This document shows, in pieces, positions 32,679 through 41,184 of a stretch of 64,000 nt of DNA. A program made the position numbers and the translations under genes. Each line of letters begins with the position of its first letter. Within the stretch, counting starts at the first letter, position 1. The DNA is from Winogradskyella eximia (lineage in GTDB: Bacteria; Bacteroidota; Bacteroidia; Flavobacteriales; Flavobacteriaceae), in NCBI RefSeq assembly GCF_003386165.1, contig NZ_QRDV01000008.1, positions 143,103 through 207,102 on the forward strand. The letters run 5' to 3'. The notes beneath the pieces were generated by a model. The model worked only from the letters and a program-made list of their open reading frames with translations. It was not told the origin of the DNA and searched no databases.

Positions 32679-33155
32679 TTGAGATCAATAATTTACATAT
32701 CAATTTTGACTTTTTTACTACTTGGATGTTCGAATCCAAAACGGAATTTAATTGTTGTGGAAAACGATTATGAAATTGATTTAACCGAATTAGATTCTGT
32801 ACGTGAAAATCTAAACGGATTTTGGATTCCTGAAAACCACCTAGATTCTGAAAATATACTCTGGTTGGATTTTTACAAAAAAAAAAAAATTGCGACTTGG
32901 GAAACAATCCCATTTACTGAAGAAATTAAACGAACTAAATCATTACCAATAAAATCTTGTCCGACTTTAGCTGGATTGATAAAATTGAATGGTAAAGTCC
33001 AAATGGAATTTGTCAGTTTAGGAGGTTCGGACACAACCGAAATCGAATCTTTGGCCAAAACGAAATTCAAAATAAACGGAATGACATATTTAAGACATAA
33101 AGGTTATGATTTTTTAAAAACTTGGAATGTTCACGGATATGAATCTAAAAAATAA
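32679..33155 (+). CDS. Hypothetical lipoprotein, cassette in region B
   Basis: 158 residues starting with TTG at 32679. The lipoprotein signal (RSIIYISILTFLLLGC, lipobox LLLGC, Cys17) begins immediately, so no later start is possible. The mature part contains LNGFWIPENHLDSENILWLDFYKKKKIATWETIPF and a C-terminal MTYLRHKGYDFLKTW. Family not recognised. A 10-A homopolymer (from about 32878) lies inside the gene and could be a slippage site. The gene is followed within 8 bp by site R8. Confidence 0.65.
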   Translation: MRSIIYISILTFLLLGCSNPKRNLIVVENDYEIDLTELDSVRENLNGFWIPENHLDSENILWLDFYKKKKIATWETIPFTEEIKRTKSLPIKSCPTLAGLIKLNGKVQMEFVSLGGSDTTEIESLAKTKFKINGMTYLRHKGYDFLKTWNVHGYESKK

Positions 33156-33162
33156 AAAAACT

Positions 33163-33283
33163 TATGTTAACAACGCGTATAATTTATTGCTAGTAATAGC
33201 ATACTTACGAAAATCCTAGCTAATTTTCTATTCGGTTTTTGTTTACTAAATTACGCAAATAACCAAATATATACAGATTGTGA
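33163..33283 (+). repeat. attC-like recombination site R8
   Basis: 5' box ATGTTAAC then AACGCGTATAATTTATTGC; conserved CATACTTACGAAAATCC and TTCGGTTTTTGTTTACTAAATTACG segments. The apical stem GAAAAT / ATTTTC is shorter than elsewhere. The right arm (AACCAAATATATACAGATTGTG) is eroded and no GTTRRRY core is visible at its end. Confidence 0.55.
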
Positions 33284-33312
33284 TGCATTAGAGAGCAACC
33301 AATAAAATTTAA

Positions 33313-33423
33313 AAGAATAATATTAATAATAGATTTTTAATTAGGGAAAAGGAAAAAACGAACAACGGATTTTGGAGTTTAACTTGTAATGTACATTTTA
33401 AAAATCAAATTGTCGGACAATAA
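33313..33423 (+). pseudogene. Possible C-terminal remnant of a lost cassette gene
   Basis: A 36-codon open stretch without a start codon. The last 25 codons read EKEKTNNGFWSLTCNVHFKN... and end QIVGQ-stop, which looks protein-like. It directly follows the eroded site R8, in cassette orientation. Speculative; this covers most of the 306 bp between genes at 33156-33461, the rest being site R8. Confidence 0.25.
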
Positions 33424-33461
33424 TAATTTATTAATTCCTCTTCCCTAAATAGTAACATTGT

Positions 33462-34001
33462 TTAGTCAAATCTATAAACTAAACCAAACTGGAATCCATT
33501 AAATTCAGCGAATAAATCAGACGATGAACTAAAATCATCCTTTAGAGAATTTGACAATGCTAAATTGTACCTTGCTTCGATGGAAAGCCTATTTGTAATA
33601 TCATAAGATACACCTAAAGAAACACCAAGATAATAAGAATGAAAATTTTCATTAGTGTTTAATAAAAATCCCAAATTTGGACCAGCCAATACCTTAAACT
33701 TTTTTCCGATTCTATACTTAGCTAAAACAGGAATTTGAAGTTGGTCAAAATCATTTTTAATGTTCACATAAGTAACTTCAGGCTGAATATAAAACCTTTC
33801 AGAAATTGAAAATTCTACGAAAGCACCTATGTACAAACCATCATTATAATTTTTGTTGTTTTTTAATCCATCTCCTTCAAATGTTGTATTTGTTTCTCTA
33901 AAAGATTTAAAATATCCTGATTTAACTCCAAATTCGGTTTGAGCACTCAAACTTGATATTGCTAAAACTAAAATAAGACTTGTAAGTAATAATTTTTTCA
34001 T
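33462..34001 (-). CDS. Outer-membrane beta-barrel protein (porin/OmpX-like)
   Basis: 179 residues with a signal peptide to about residue 20 (ALAISSLSAQ). Amphipathic strands fill the rest: TEFGVKSGYFKSF, GLYIGAFVEFSISERFYIQPEVTYV, FKVLAGPNLGFLLN, YYLGVSLGVSYDITNRLSIEARYNLAL. The C-terminal strand FQFGLVYRFD ends with an aromatic typical of outer-membrane insertion. An eight-strand barrel is likely. It is transcribed against the direction of the surrounding cassettes; sites R8 and R9 flank it at a distance, so cassette membership is uncertain. Confidence 0.8.
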   Translation of the reverse strand: MKKLLLTSLILVLAISSLSAQTEFGVKSGYFKSFRETNTTFEGDGLKNNKNYNDGLYIGAFVEFSISERFYIQPEVTYVNIKNDFDQLQIPVLAKYRIGKKFKVLAGPNLGFLLNTNENFHSYYLGVSLGVSYDITNRLSIEARYNLALSNSLKDDFSSSSDLFAEFNGFQFGLVYRFD

Positions 34002-34070
34002 GTGAGATTGTTTTTATGTTATAACTCAAAACTAGTAGTTAAACAAGAAGGCTATCTTAATTAAACCCTA

Positions 34071-34128
34071 ATTAACTTTTATTTTCATCTTCATTAACTT
34101 TTATTTTCATCTTTATTAACTTCTATTT
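34071..34128. repeat. 22-bp tandem repeat, 2.6 copies
   Basis: ATTAACTTTTATTTTCATCT plus TC or TT occurs at 34071-34092 and 34093-34114, with a partial third copy at 34115-34128. It lies upstream of the minus-strand beta-barrel gene, 69 bp from its start, in the 415-bp gap that also holds site R9. Confidence 0.85.
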
Positions 34129-34244
34129 AACAGAACATCAAGCTTTAACAGAAAGAAATCGGAGTTTTCGTCTTATTAAAAACAACCAATGACTTTTATG
34201 CAAACCGAGTTGAACATAATTATTAAATAGAATAAAAAAAGACA

Positions 34245-34404
34245 CCTCAAGACCGTGTATATTTAATTGCTTGGTAGAGCCTACTTACAAACATTCCTCC
34301 GGAATATTCTAGCTATGATTTATTTCCTAACTTAGTTGCCTAACCGCGCAACACCCGAGCGTAGCGAACAGACGAAGTAAACTACATACGAGACTGTTAG
34401 CACC
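34245..34404 (+). repeat. attC-like recombination site R9 with an insertion
   Basis: Left arm GACCGTGTATATTTAATTGC, conserved GAGCCTACTTACAAAC, apical AACATTCC-TCC-GGAATATT (one C.A mismatch, G.T on the bottom strand), GATTTATTTCCTAACTTAG block, GCGCAAC, then about 30 extra bases (CCCGAGCGTAGCGAACAGAC...) before TACATACGAGACT and the 3' box GTTAGCAC (34396-34403). That box matches R10's 5' box at 7 of 8 positions. About 160 bp in total, the longest of the family. Confidence 0.65.
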
Positions 34405-34416
34405 AATTTAAATAAA

Positions 34417-35331
34417 ATGAATCCGAATACTTTGTATGACATAAGATATAGAACGACATTGATGGTCTTCACTGTTCTAATATTTCAAATTTTTGGATGT
34501 AAACAGCTACCTGAAAAACCCGAAGAGACTGAGAAATTGAGTAAAGTCAATTTTCACCATGTTCATCTAAATGTTACAGACAGAGATTCAACTATTGCAT
34601 ATTATCAAAAATACTTTGGTGCAACTCAAGTAAAATATCGAGATCGAGTGGATGCTCTTTTTACGGAAAAATCATTTTTACTAATGAATCTTGTCGATAC
34701 TGCACCATCGACACATTTGGGTTCTAGTTTATGGCATATTGGTTGGTCTGGTGTAGATGGTCAATCTGAGTTTGATTGGAGAGTCAATGAGGGAATAGCG
34801 ATACATACCGACATTACACCTCTTGGTGATAATTTTTGGATGTACTTTCTTGGTCCAGAAAAAGAAGTTATAGAGGTATACACGGGAAATAAAAACCATA
34901 GATTTGAACATATACATTTACTATCAACTGATGTTGATAACACTATGAACTGGTTTGAATCCCATCTTGGCTTCATTCCAGAATATGAAGAAGCAAAGCA
35001 ATGGCAGAATAACGAGCTTCGGTGGAAATGGAATTTATTAACCGTCAATAATATTAATATCATTGTATTTGGCAAACCCGTTGAAGAAGAATCGTGGTGG
35101 ACTAACGAAGAAATTAAACCTACTGATGGAAGCGCAATCGATCATATTGGTTTTTCAACTGAAAATATTGAACTTCTAATGAATAAAATGAGATCTGATG
35201 GGCTAGATATTGTTCATGATATAAAAATGGATTCTATTCATGGAATGAAAAGTTTTTTTGTTAGAGGTCCTGACAGTCTGCTAGTAGAAATAGTTGAAGA
35301 AAAGCAAATTCCTGAAGGTATCTGGCACTAA
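34417..35331 (+). CDS. Two-domain VOC (glyoxalase/dioxygenase-fold) lipoprotein
   Basis: 304 residues. A lipoprotein signal is present after a 15-residue polar leader (LMVFTVLIFQIFGC, lipobox QIFGC, Cys28). The internal ATG at about residue 16 could be the true start. Two vicinal-oxygen-chelate domains follow: about 45-155 (NFHHVHLNVTDRDSTIAYYQKYFG, IEVYTGN) and about 162-298 (FEHIHLLSTDVDNTMNWFESHLG, DHIGFSTENIELL, LVEIVEE). Metal-ligand candidates (His at strand 1, Glu at the last strand) are present in both. Substrate unknown. Flanked by sites R9 and R10. Confidence 0.82.
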   Translation: MNPNTLYDIRYRTTLMVFTVLIFQIFGCKQLPEKPEETEKLSKVNFHHVHLNVTDRDSTIAYYQKYFGATQVKYRDRVDALFTEKSFLLMNLVDTAPSTHLGSSLWHIGWSGVDGQSEFDWRVNEGIAIHTDITPLGDNFWMYFLGPEKEVIEVYTGNKNHRFEHIHLLSTDVDNTMNWFESHLGFIPEYEEAKQWQNNELRWKWNLLTVNNINIIVFGKPVEEESWWTNEEIKPTDGSAIDHIGFSTENIELLMNKMRSDGLDIVHDIKMDSIHGMKSFFVRGPDSLLVEIVEEKQIPEGIWH

Positions 35332-35369
35332 TAATCCGAATAGACTAAACATTTAAAATAAATAAAAAC

Positions 35370-35497
35370 GAGCGCTAACACAGTGTATAAGTAATGAATA
35401 ATACTCACCTACTTGCGAAAATCCTCGCGGAATATTCTATCTGTGATTTATTTGCTAAATTAGGTGCTTAACCATGAACAAAAACGTTGTAGCTAAT
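35370..35497 (+). repeat. attC-like recombination site R10 (mosaic apex)
   Basis: 5' box GAGCGCTAAC (35370-35379), 3' box GTTGTAGCTAAT (35486-35497). The conserved TTTATTTGCTAAATTAGGTGCTT block is intact. The apical region pairs a GAAAATCC left side (R2/R3 type) with a GGAATATTC right side (R5/R9 type), giving mismatches in the stem as if two subfamilies had been joined. Confidence 0.65.
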
Positions 35498-35520
35498 ACA
35501 AAAAAACTCAAGAAACAAAA

Positions 35521-36105
35521 TTGAAAAAGCAAATTTTAGTCATTTTAGGAATCCTGATTTTAGTTGTAATCGGATTTTTTGCCTCAAAAAAAATTAATCT
35601 AAATCCGAATTACGAAGTCGGACAAAAAGTTGATGAATTAAATGGAGTTACTGTATATTACAATGGTGGAGTTGAAAATGTTAGTGGACGTGAATTAACT
35701 GAAGATGGATATAATCTTGGACTGAAATACCAATGTGTCGAATTTGTAAAACGTTATTACTACCAAGAGCTGAATCATAAAATGCCTGATAGTTATGGAC
35801 ACGCAAAAGACTTTTTTGATTCTAATGTAAAAGATGGAAAGAGCAATAAACGACGGAATTTAATTCAATATACAAATCCAAGCAAATCTAAACCAAAAGT
35901 CAATGATTTAGCAATATACTCTGGAACAACTATGAATAAATACGGACACGTTTCAATTATTTCCAAAGTGACTGAAAAAGAAATAGAAATTATTCAACAG
36001 AATCCTGGTCCTTTTGGAAAATCAAGAGAAAAATATAGCTTGATTAATGAAGATGGAAAATGGAAAATTAACAACGACAGAATTTTAGGTTGGTTGAGAA
36101 AATAA
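35521..36105 (+). CDS. CHAP-domain cysteine hydrolase, membrane-anchored
   Basis: 194 residues starting with TTG at 35521; the next Met is at residue 88, inside the domain. An N-terminal membrane anchor is at about 4-20 (QILVILGILILVVIGFF). The CHAP (NlpC/P60-like) catalytic triad is visible: Cys72 in KYQCVEFVKRYYY, His143 in YGHVSIISKV and Asn161 in IIQQNPGPFG. The YQCVEF..R pattern resembles the amidase half of glutathionylspermidine synthetase as well as peptidoglycan amidases. It faces the periplasm and may cut peptidoglycan peptides or amides. Flanked by sites R10 and R11. Confidence 0.85.
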   Translation: MKKQILVILGILILVVIGFFASKKINLNPNYEVGQKVDELNGVTVYYNGGVENVSGRELTEDGYNLGLKYQCVEFVKRYYYQELNHKMPDSYGHAKDFFDSNVKDGKSNKRRNLIQYTNPSKSKPKVNDLAIYSGTTMNKYGHVSIISKVTEKEIEIIQQNPGPFGKSREKYSLINEDGKWKINNDRILGWLRK

Positions 36106-36113
36106 ATAAAAGC

Positions 36114-36253
36114 ACTAGGTACAACATTGTCTATAATTAATTACTAGTTCACTTCCGACTTACGAACATTCTTGCAGAATATTCTATCTGTCATTTATTT
36201 GCTAAATTAGGTGCTTTACCATACAACTCGTCATATACAAAACTGTTGTAACC
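36114..36253 (+). repeat. attC-like recombination site R11
   Basis: 140 bp. The 5' box ACTAGGTACAAC (36114-36125) matches R10's 3' box at 10 of 12 positions; the 3' box is GTTGTAACC (36245-36253). Left arm TTGTCTATAATTAATTAC, right arm CAACTCGTCATATACAA. Apical GAACATTC / GAATATTC has one C.A mismatch (G.T on the bottom strand). The TTTATTTGCTAAATTAGGTGCTT block is intact. Confidence 0.7.
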
Positions 36254-36256
36254 AAT

Positions 36257-36754
36257 TTGAAAAAAATTAGAAACATAAAAGAATTATTAGGAATAGACAT
36301 TGATTTTCTTTATAAAAAATCAATCTTTAAAGCTGATTTAATTAGTGACCCAAATGATACTCGGAATTTTTTAGTGTTTGAACTAAATTTCAAATTTCTA
36401 GAAATATTTGATCAATTCCAGATCTCAATATTTAACGGCAAAGCCCTACATCTTGAATTTCACAGTTCGGATTATGAACCTGATAATTTAAAAAAACTTT
36501 TGGATTTGATTCTAAATGAATATGGAAATGATGAAAATAATCAAAGCTCAACGGATTCTCTAAACCATATGAGTTGGTGGTTTAAAGATAATGAACACTC
36601 ACAAACTTATGATGATTATGAAAACACGGATGAACTGTATTACGGAATAATGATTTCAGGAAATAATGCAAAAGGAATTGAGCTTCCTATTCTTTCCTAT
36701 TCCAATATTGACTTGAACTTTAATAAAATAAACTGGCTACAAAAATATGTGTAA
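36257..36754 (+). CDS. Hypothetical cytoplasmic protein, last cassette of region B
   Basis: 165 residues starting with TTG at 36257, three bases after site R11; there is no early ATG. Acidic protein with alternating strands and helices (FLVFELNFKFLEIFDQFQISIFNGKALHLEF, LKKLLDLILNEYG, MSWWFKDNEH, DELYYGIMISGNNAKGIELPIL), without signal peptide or membrane segment. Family not recognised; immunity-type proteins can look like this, but no toxin is adjacent. Its 3' end overlaps the 5' part of site R12. Confidence 0.65.
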   Translation: MKKIRNIKELLGIDIDFLYKKSIFKADLISDPNDTRNFLVFELNFKFLEIFDQFQISIFNGKALHLEFHSSDYEPDNLKKLLDLILNEYGNDENNQSSTDSLNHMSWWFKDNEHSQTYDDYENTDELYYGIMISGNNAKGIELPILSYSNIDLNFNKINWLQKYV

Positions 36755-36845
36755 TTGCTTGTTTATAGCCTACTTACAAAATACTCATGGGATTTTTATT
36801 TACTAAATTAGATAAAGAACCATGCAACTAATTAGTTACAATAAC
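36735..36845 (+). repeat. Shortened attC-like site R12 at the right end of region B
   Basis: The 5' box GGCTACAAA (36735-36743) lies inside the gene end and matches R11's 3' box at 7 of 9 positions. Then TATGTGTAATTGCTTG, TAGCCTACTTAC, a weak apical stem AAAAT / ATTTT, TTTATTTACTAAATTAG, CATGCAAC and TAATTAGTTACAATAAC. The rest of the gap to 36973 shows no feature. Confidence 0.5.
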
Positions 36846-36973
36846 AATATGATGCTATCTTATTCCTAAAACTAGAAAGGTTTTTACTTTTTAGAGCAAC
36901 TTCACTCCCAATAGCAATCTAGATTACAAGAAAATCAACAAATCAATCCCATCTTTTTTCCTATTTTTGGTCT

Positions 36974-38041
36974 ATGTTCAAAAACAAAAAATTAGGTTTA
37001 GTTATTTTCTTAGGAATTCAAATTGTTTTAATTTCTATATTGAAGCATTATCCTGAATATGTTGAGCAATTTTACAGCAATGGACTTTATGTTTTCGTAT
37101 CTAAACTCAGTCGCTATGTTTTTGGTTGGATACCTTTTTCGGTTGGAGATATATTCTACACACTAGCGGGAATTTATGTAATTAGATGGTTAATTATAAA
37201 TAGAAAACGCATCTTTAAAGACACCAAAAACTGGTTTCTAGATATTGGAGCAACGTTGTCAATCGCTTATTTTGCGTTTCATGTCCTTTGGGCATTTAAC
37301 TATTACAGACAACCTCTTTACAAATCCTTAAATCTTGAAGCTGAATACACCACTGAACAACTGATTTCATTTACAGAAAAATTAATTCAAAAATCGAATA
37401 ACCTACACCTTCAATTAGCAAAAAACGATACTTTAAAAGTTGAACTACCTTATACTAAATCTGAAATTTTAAGTAAAGTAAAAGATGGCTACAGTACACT
37501 TTCAGAAATATATCCGCATCTTGAATATCATCCAAAAAGTATCAAGAAATCCATTTACAGTGTGCCTTTAACTTATATGGGTTTTTCAGGATACCTAAAT
37601 CCATTTACAAATGAAGCTCAAGTAAATGGCTTAATTTCAACTTATAAATTCCCAACCACATCTTGTCACGAAGCCGCTCATCAATTAGGTTATGCAGCCG
37701 AAAACGAAGCGAATTTTATAGGAAGTTTGGCTGCCATTCATAATAAAGATGTTTACTTTAAATATTCTGGTTATACGTTTGCGCTTCGGTATTGTTTAGC
37801 GGAACTTTATAAAAGAGATCCAGAACGTTACTTAGCCATTATGTTTTCAATTAACAAAGGCATATTAAAAAACTACCAAGAAGTCCAAGATTTTTGGAAG
37901 TCTTACGAAAATCCAATAGAGCCTATTTTCGAAAAAACGTTTGATAGCTTCTTAAAAGCAAACAATCAATCTGCTGGTATGAAAAGCTACAGTTATGTTG
38001 TTGCATTATTGGTTAATTATTATGAAGACAAACCGTTATAA
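36974..38041 (+). CDS. DUF3810 membrane protein, predicted metallohydrolase
   Basis: 355 residues. Three membrane helices lie in the first 130 residues (LGLVIFLGIQIVLISIL; VGDIFYTLAGIYVIRWLI; ATLSIAYFAFHVLWAF). The large extracytoplasmic domain contains TTSCHEAAHQLGYAAENEANF, a HExxH motif with a downstream ENEAN that could supply the third metal ligand. DUF3810 proteins are uncharacterised in function; a zinc peptidase activity is inferred from the motif. Single gene right of accessory region B. Confidence 0.88.
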   Translation: MFKNKKLGLVIFLGIQIVLISILKHYPEYVEQFYSNGLYVFVSKLSRYVFGWIPFSVGDIFYTLAGIYVIRWLIINRKRIFKDTKNWFLDIGATLSIAYFAFHVLWAFNYYRQPLYKSLNLEAEYTTEQLISFTEKLIQKSNNLHLQLAKNDTLKVELPYTKSEILSKVKDGYSTLSEIYPHLEYHPKSIKKSIYSVPLTYMGFSGYLNPFTNEAQVNGLISTYKFPTTSCHEAAHQLGYAAENEANFIGSLAAIHNKDVYFKYSGYTFALRYCLAELYKRDPERYLAIMFSINKGILKNYQEVQDFWKSYENPIEPIFEKTFDSFLKANNQSAGMKSYSYVVALLVNYYEDKPL

Positions 38042-38199
38042 TTTCAATTAAGCACCTAAACTTAACATACACTAAATCTTCATTTACCTTATTTAAAGGA
38101 CATTCTCTCGTCTTAGAAAATGTTAAAGTATTCTAATAATGAATACCCATTTAGCTATAATTCTTATCTTTAGAATTCAATCTAACCAACCAAAACCAT

Positions 38200-41172
38200 A
38201 TGATTAAAGTTCATTTATGGCTGCTCATTTTTATGTGCAGTTTTTCGTTATTTGCACAAGATTACTTTCCGAGTAATTCTGGAGTCATTGCAAACAACTC
38301 TAACTACACAGCATTTACAAATGCTACGATCCACGTATCACCAACCGAAATAATAGACAATGCCACGCTCCTCATTAAGGATGGTAAAGTGGTGAGTGTT
38401 GGTAAATCAGTAAACATTCCGAAGAACACTACAAAAATTGATCTTACGGATAAAACCATTTATCCGTCTTTCATTGACTTGTATACCACGTTTGGTGTAG
38501 AAAAACCCAAACGTGGAGGCAACGGTCCACAATATGGAGCAAGCCGAAGCGGTTATTATTGGAATGATCATATTATGCCAGAACAAGACGTCATGGCAAG
38601 TTTTAAATATGATGTAAAATCAGCATCTGAGCTACACAAATTAGGCTTTGGTGTTGTAAATACACATATGCCAGATGGTGTTGTTAGAGGCACAGGTGCT
38701 TTAATTGCACTTAATAATAATGCGGATAATGCTATGCGTGTTGTTGATGGTGAAACCACACAACATTTATCATTTAGAAAAAGTGTAAAATCTCGCCAAT
38801 CGTACCCATCTTCAATTATGGGCAGCATGGCTTTATTGCGTCAAATGTATAATGATGCCAAATGGTATGAAGCAGGACATATTGATACCAAAGACTTATC
38901 ACTAGAAGCTCTGAACAAAAACAAAAACTTACTTCAAATTTTTGAAGCTGGCAGTAGAGCCAATTTGATGCGAGCAGATAAAGTTGGAGATGCTTTTAAT
39001 ATTCAATATACCATTGTTGGTGGTGGCGATGAATACGAACGTATTGATGAAATCAAACGCACAAACGCCACTATTATTCTTCCCATAGATTTTCAATTGG
39101 CTTATGATGTTGATGATCCATTCTTAGCAAGTACATTGTCTTTAAGCGACATGCGTGCTTGGAATCAACAACCACATAATCCAAGACTATTGGCTGAAAA
39201 CGGTATAAAATTCGCGTTAACCACACATGGTTTAAAATCGAATAAAAGCTTTTCTTCTAATTTAATGAAAGCGATTGAAAATGGGCTTTCTAAACAAAAA
39301 GCATTAGAAGCTTTAACAACAACTCCAGCCGCTTTATTAGGTAAATCAGATGTTTTAGGCACTTTAAAAACGGGAAGCTATGCTAATTTCTTAATCACTG
39401 ATGGTGATATTTTTGAAAAGAAAACCAAACTCTATGAAAATTGGGTTCAAGGTACAGTAAACGTTATTGCTAATATGAACACAACAGATATCGATGGCGA
39501 TTACAATTTTAAACTTACTGGAAGTGACTATAAACTTACCATTTCTGGAAGCGTAAGTAAACCAACAGCGAAACTTGAAAGTGATAATAAAACTTTAGGT
39601 ACAAAAATGAGCTACTCAGATGACTGGGTTAATCTTACGTTTAAAACCGCTGATAGTACTAAAAAAGAATTTATAAGAATTGTAGCCAATGCTTCAACAA
39701 ATAATTCATTAAACGGAAAAGCAATTTTACCAAATGGCAATGAATTATCATTTTATGCTAATAAAAATAAAACCAAAGATTCTGATAAAAAAGGAGACAA
39801 AAAGAAAGTTGACGATGCTACAGATACTCCATTTATGAGCCCTATCACCTATCCTAATTTAGCTTACGGATTTACTGAGAAACCAAAATCGGAAACTTTA
39901 TTATTCAAAAATGCAACGGTTTGGACAAATGAAAAAGAAGGTGTTTTAGAACAAACTGATGTCTTAATTAAGGACGGTAAAATTTCAAAAATAGGAAAAG
40001 ACCTATCGAGTAAAAACGCAAAAGTTATTGATGCTACAGGAAAACATATTACGGCTGGTATTATTGATGAACATTCACACATTGCTGCCGCTTCTATAAA
40101 TGAAGGAGGTCAAAATTCTTCAGCAGAAGTGACTATTGAAGATGTTGTAAATGATGAAGACATTAATATTTATCGCAATTTGGCAGGTGGAGTTACTTCT
40201 ATTCAAATTTTACATGGGTCTGCAAATCCTATTGGTGGACGCTCAGCAATCATCAAACTAAAATGGGGAGAAGCAGCAGACGATTTAATCTATGACAATA
40301 CTCCTAAGTTTATCAAGTTTGCTCTAGGTGAAAACGTAAAGCAATCGCGAAGCAGAACCAATTCGCGTTTCCCACAATCGCGAATGGGTGTTGAACAGGT
40401 ATTTGTCGATTATTTTACCAGAGCAAAAGCTTATGACCAATTAAAGAAAAGCGGTAAACCATACCGACATGATGCCGAAATGGAAACACTTGTTGAAATT
40501 CTAAATGGTGAGCGTTTTATTTCTTGTCATTCTTATGTACAAAGTGAAATTAATATGCTGATGAAAGTTGCCGAGCAATTTGATTTTAGAATCAACACAT
40601 TTACGCACATCCTTGAAGGTTATAAAGTAGCTGATAAAATGAAAGCACATGGAGTTGGTGGTTCTACATTTAGCGATTGGTGGGCTTATAAATATGAAGT
40701 AAATGATGCTATTCCTTACAATGCTGCGATTATGCATAATGCTGGTGTTACTGTAGCCATTAATAGTGATGACCCAGAAATGTCGCGTCGTTTAAATCAA
40801 GAAGCTGCAAAATCTGTAAAATATGGTGGCATTACTGAAGAAGAGGCTTTAAAGTTTGTCACTTTAAATCCGGCAAAGCTTTTACATCTTGATGATCGCG
40901 TTGGAAGTTTAAAAGTTGGAAAAGACGCAGATGTGGTCTTATGGAGCGATCATCCGTTATCTATTTACGCTAAAGCTGAAAAAACGATTATTGAAGGAGT
41001 AACCTATTTTGATTTAGCTAGAGATCAACAAATGCGTGAAGCCATTAAAAACGAAAAAAGCGAACTCACAAACTTAATGCTTCAAGATAAAAACAAAGGC
41101 TTAAAAACACAGCCTGTTAAGAAAAAAGAAGAGAAATTAATGCATTGTGACACCATGGATTCACACCACTAA
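38200..41172 (+). CDS. Tandem amidohydrolase-superfamily protein, secreted
   Basis: 990 residues with a signal peptide (cleavage near FSLFAQ). Two amidohydrolase modules. Module 1 (about 30-450) has the beta-sandwich lead (ATLLIKDGKVVSVGKSVNIP) but lacks the metal-binding HxH: where DxHxH is expected it has PSFIDLYTTFGVE. Module 2 (about 560-960) has an intact site: GIIDEHSHIAAASINEGG (HxH), FISCHSYVQSEI, FRINTFTHILEGYK and VAINSDDPEMSRRL (Asp). Module 2 is probably the active metal-dependent hydrolase, acting in the periplasm on a cyclic amide or peptide-like substrate. It is followed 12 bp later by a third, smaller module. Confidence 0.88.
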   Translation: MIKVHLWLLIFMCSFSLFAQDYFPSNSGVIANNSNYTAFTNATIHVSPTEIIDNATLLIKDGKVVSVGKSVNIPKNTTKIDLTDKTIYPSFIDLYTTFGVEKPKRGGNGPQYGASRSGYYWNDHIMPEQDVMASFKYDVKSASELHKLGFGVVNTHMPDGVVRGTGALIALNNNADNAMRVVDGETTQHLSFRKSVKSRQSYPSSIMGSMALLRQMYNDAKWYEAGHIDTKDLSLEALNKNKNLLQIFEAGSRANLMRADKVGDAFNIQYTIVGGGDEYERIDEIKRTNATIILPIDFQLAYDVDDPFLASTLSLSDMRAWNQQPHNPRLLAENGIKFALTTHGLKSNKSFSSNLMKAIENGLSKQKALEALTTTPAALLGKSDVLGTLKTGSYANFLITDGDIFEKKTKLYENWVQGTVNVIANMNTTDIDGDYNFKLTGSDYKLTISGSVSKPTAKLESDNKTLGTKMSYSDDWVNLTFKTADSTKKEFIRIVANASTNNSLNGKAILPNGNELSFYANKNKTKDSDKKGDKKKVDDATDTPFMSPITYPNLAYGFTEKPKSETLLFKNATVWTNEKEGVLEQTDVLIKDGKISKIGKDLSSKNAKVIDATGKHITAGIIDEHSHIAAASINEGGQNSSAEVTIEDVVNDEDINIYRNLAGGVTSIQILHGSANPIGGRSAIIKLKWGEAADDLIYDNTPKFIKFALGENVKQSRSRTNSRFPQSRMGVEQVFVDYFTRAKAYDQLKKSGKPYRHDAEMETLVEILNGERFISCHSYVQSEINMLMKVAEQFDFRINTFTHILEGYKVADKMKAHGVGGSTFSDWWAYKYEVNDAIPYNAAIMHNAGVTVAINSDDPEMSRRLNQEAAKSVKYGGITEEEALKFVTLNPAKLLHLDDRVGSLKVGKDADVVLWSDHPLSIYAKAEKTIIEGVTYFDLARDQQMREAIKNEKSELTNLMLQDKNKGLKTQPVKKKEEKLMHCDTMDSHH

Positions 41173-41184
41173 AAACAATTTAAA

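Noticed and set aside
6241-36845. Reading the repeat family as MITEs or transposon ends
   Set aside because: No transposase, no target-site duplications, and the outer boxes match between the two ends of each gene-containing unit rather than between the two ends of each repeat copy alone. Not fully excluded without genome-wide data.
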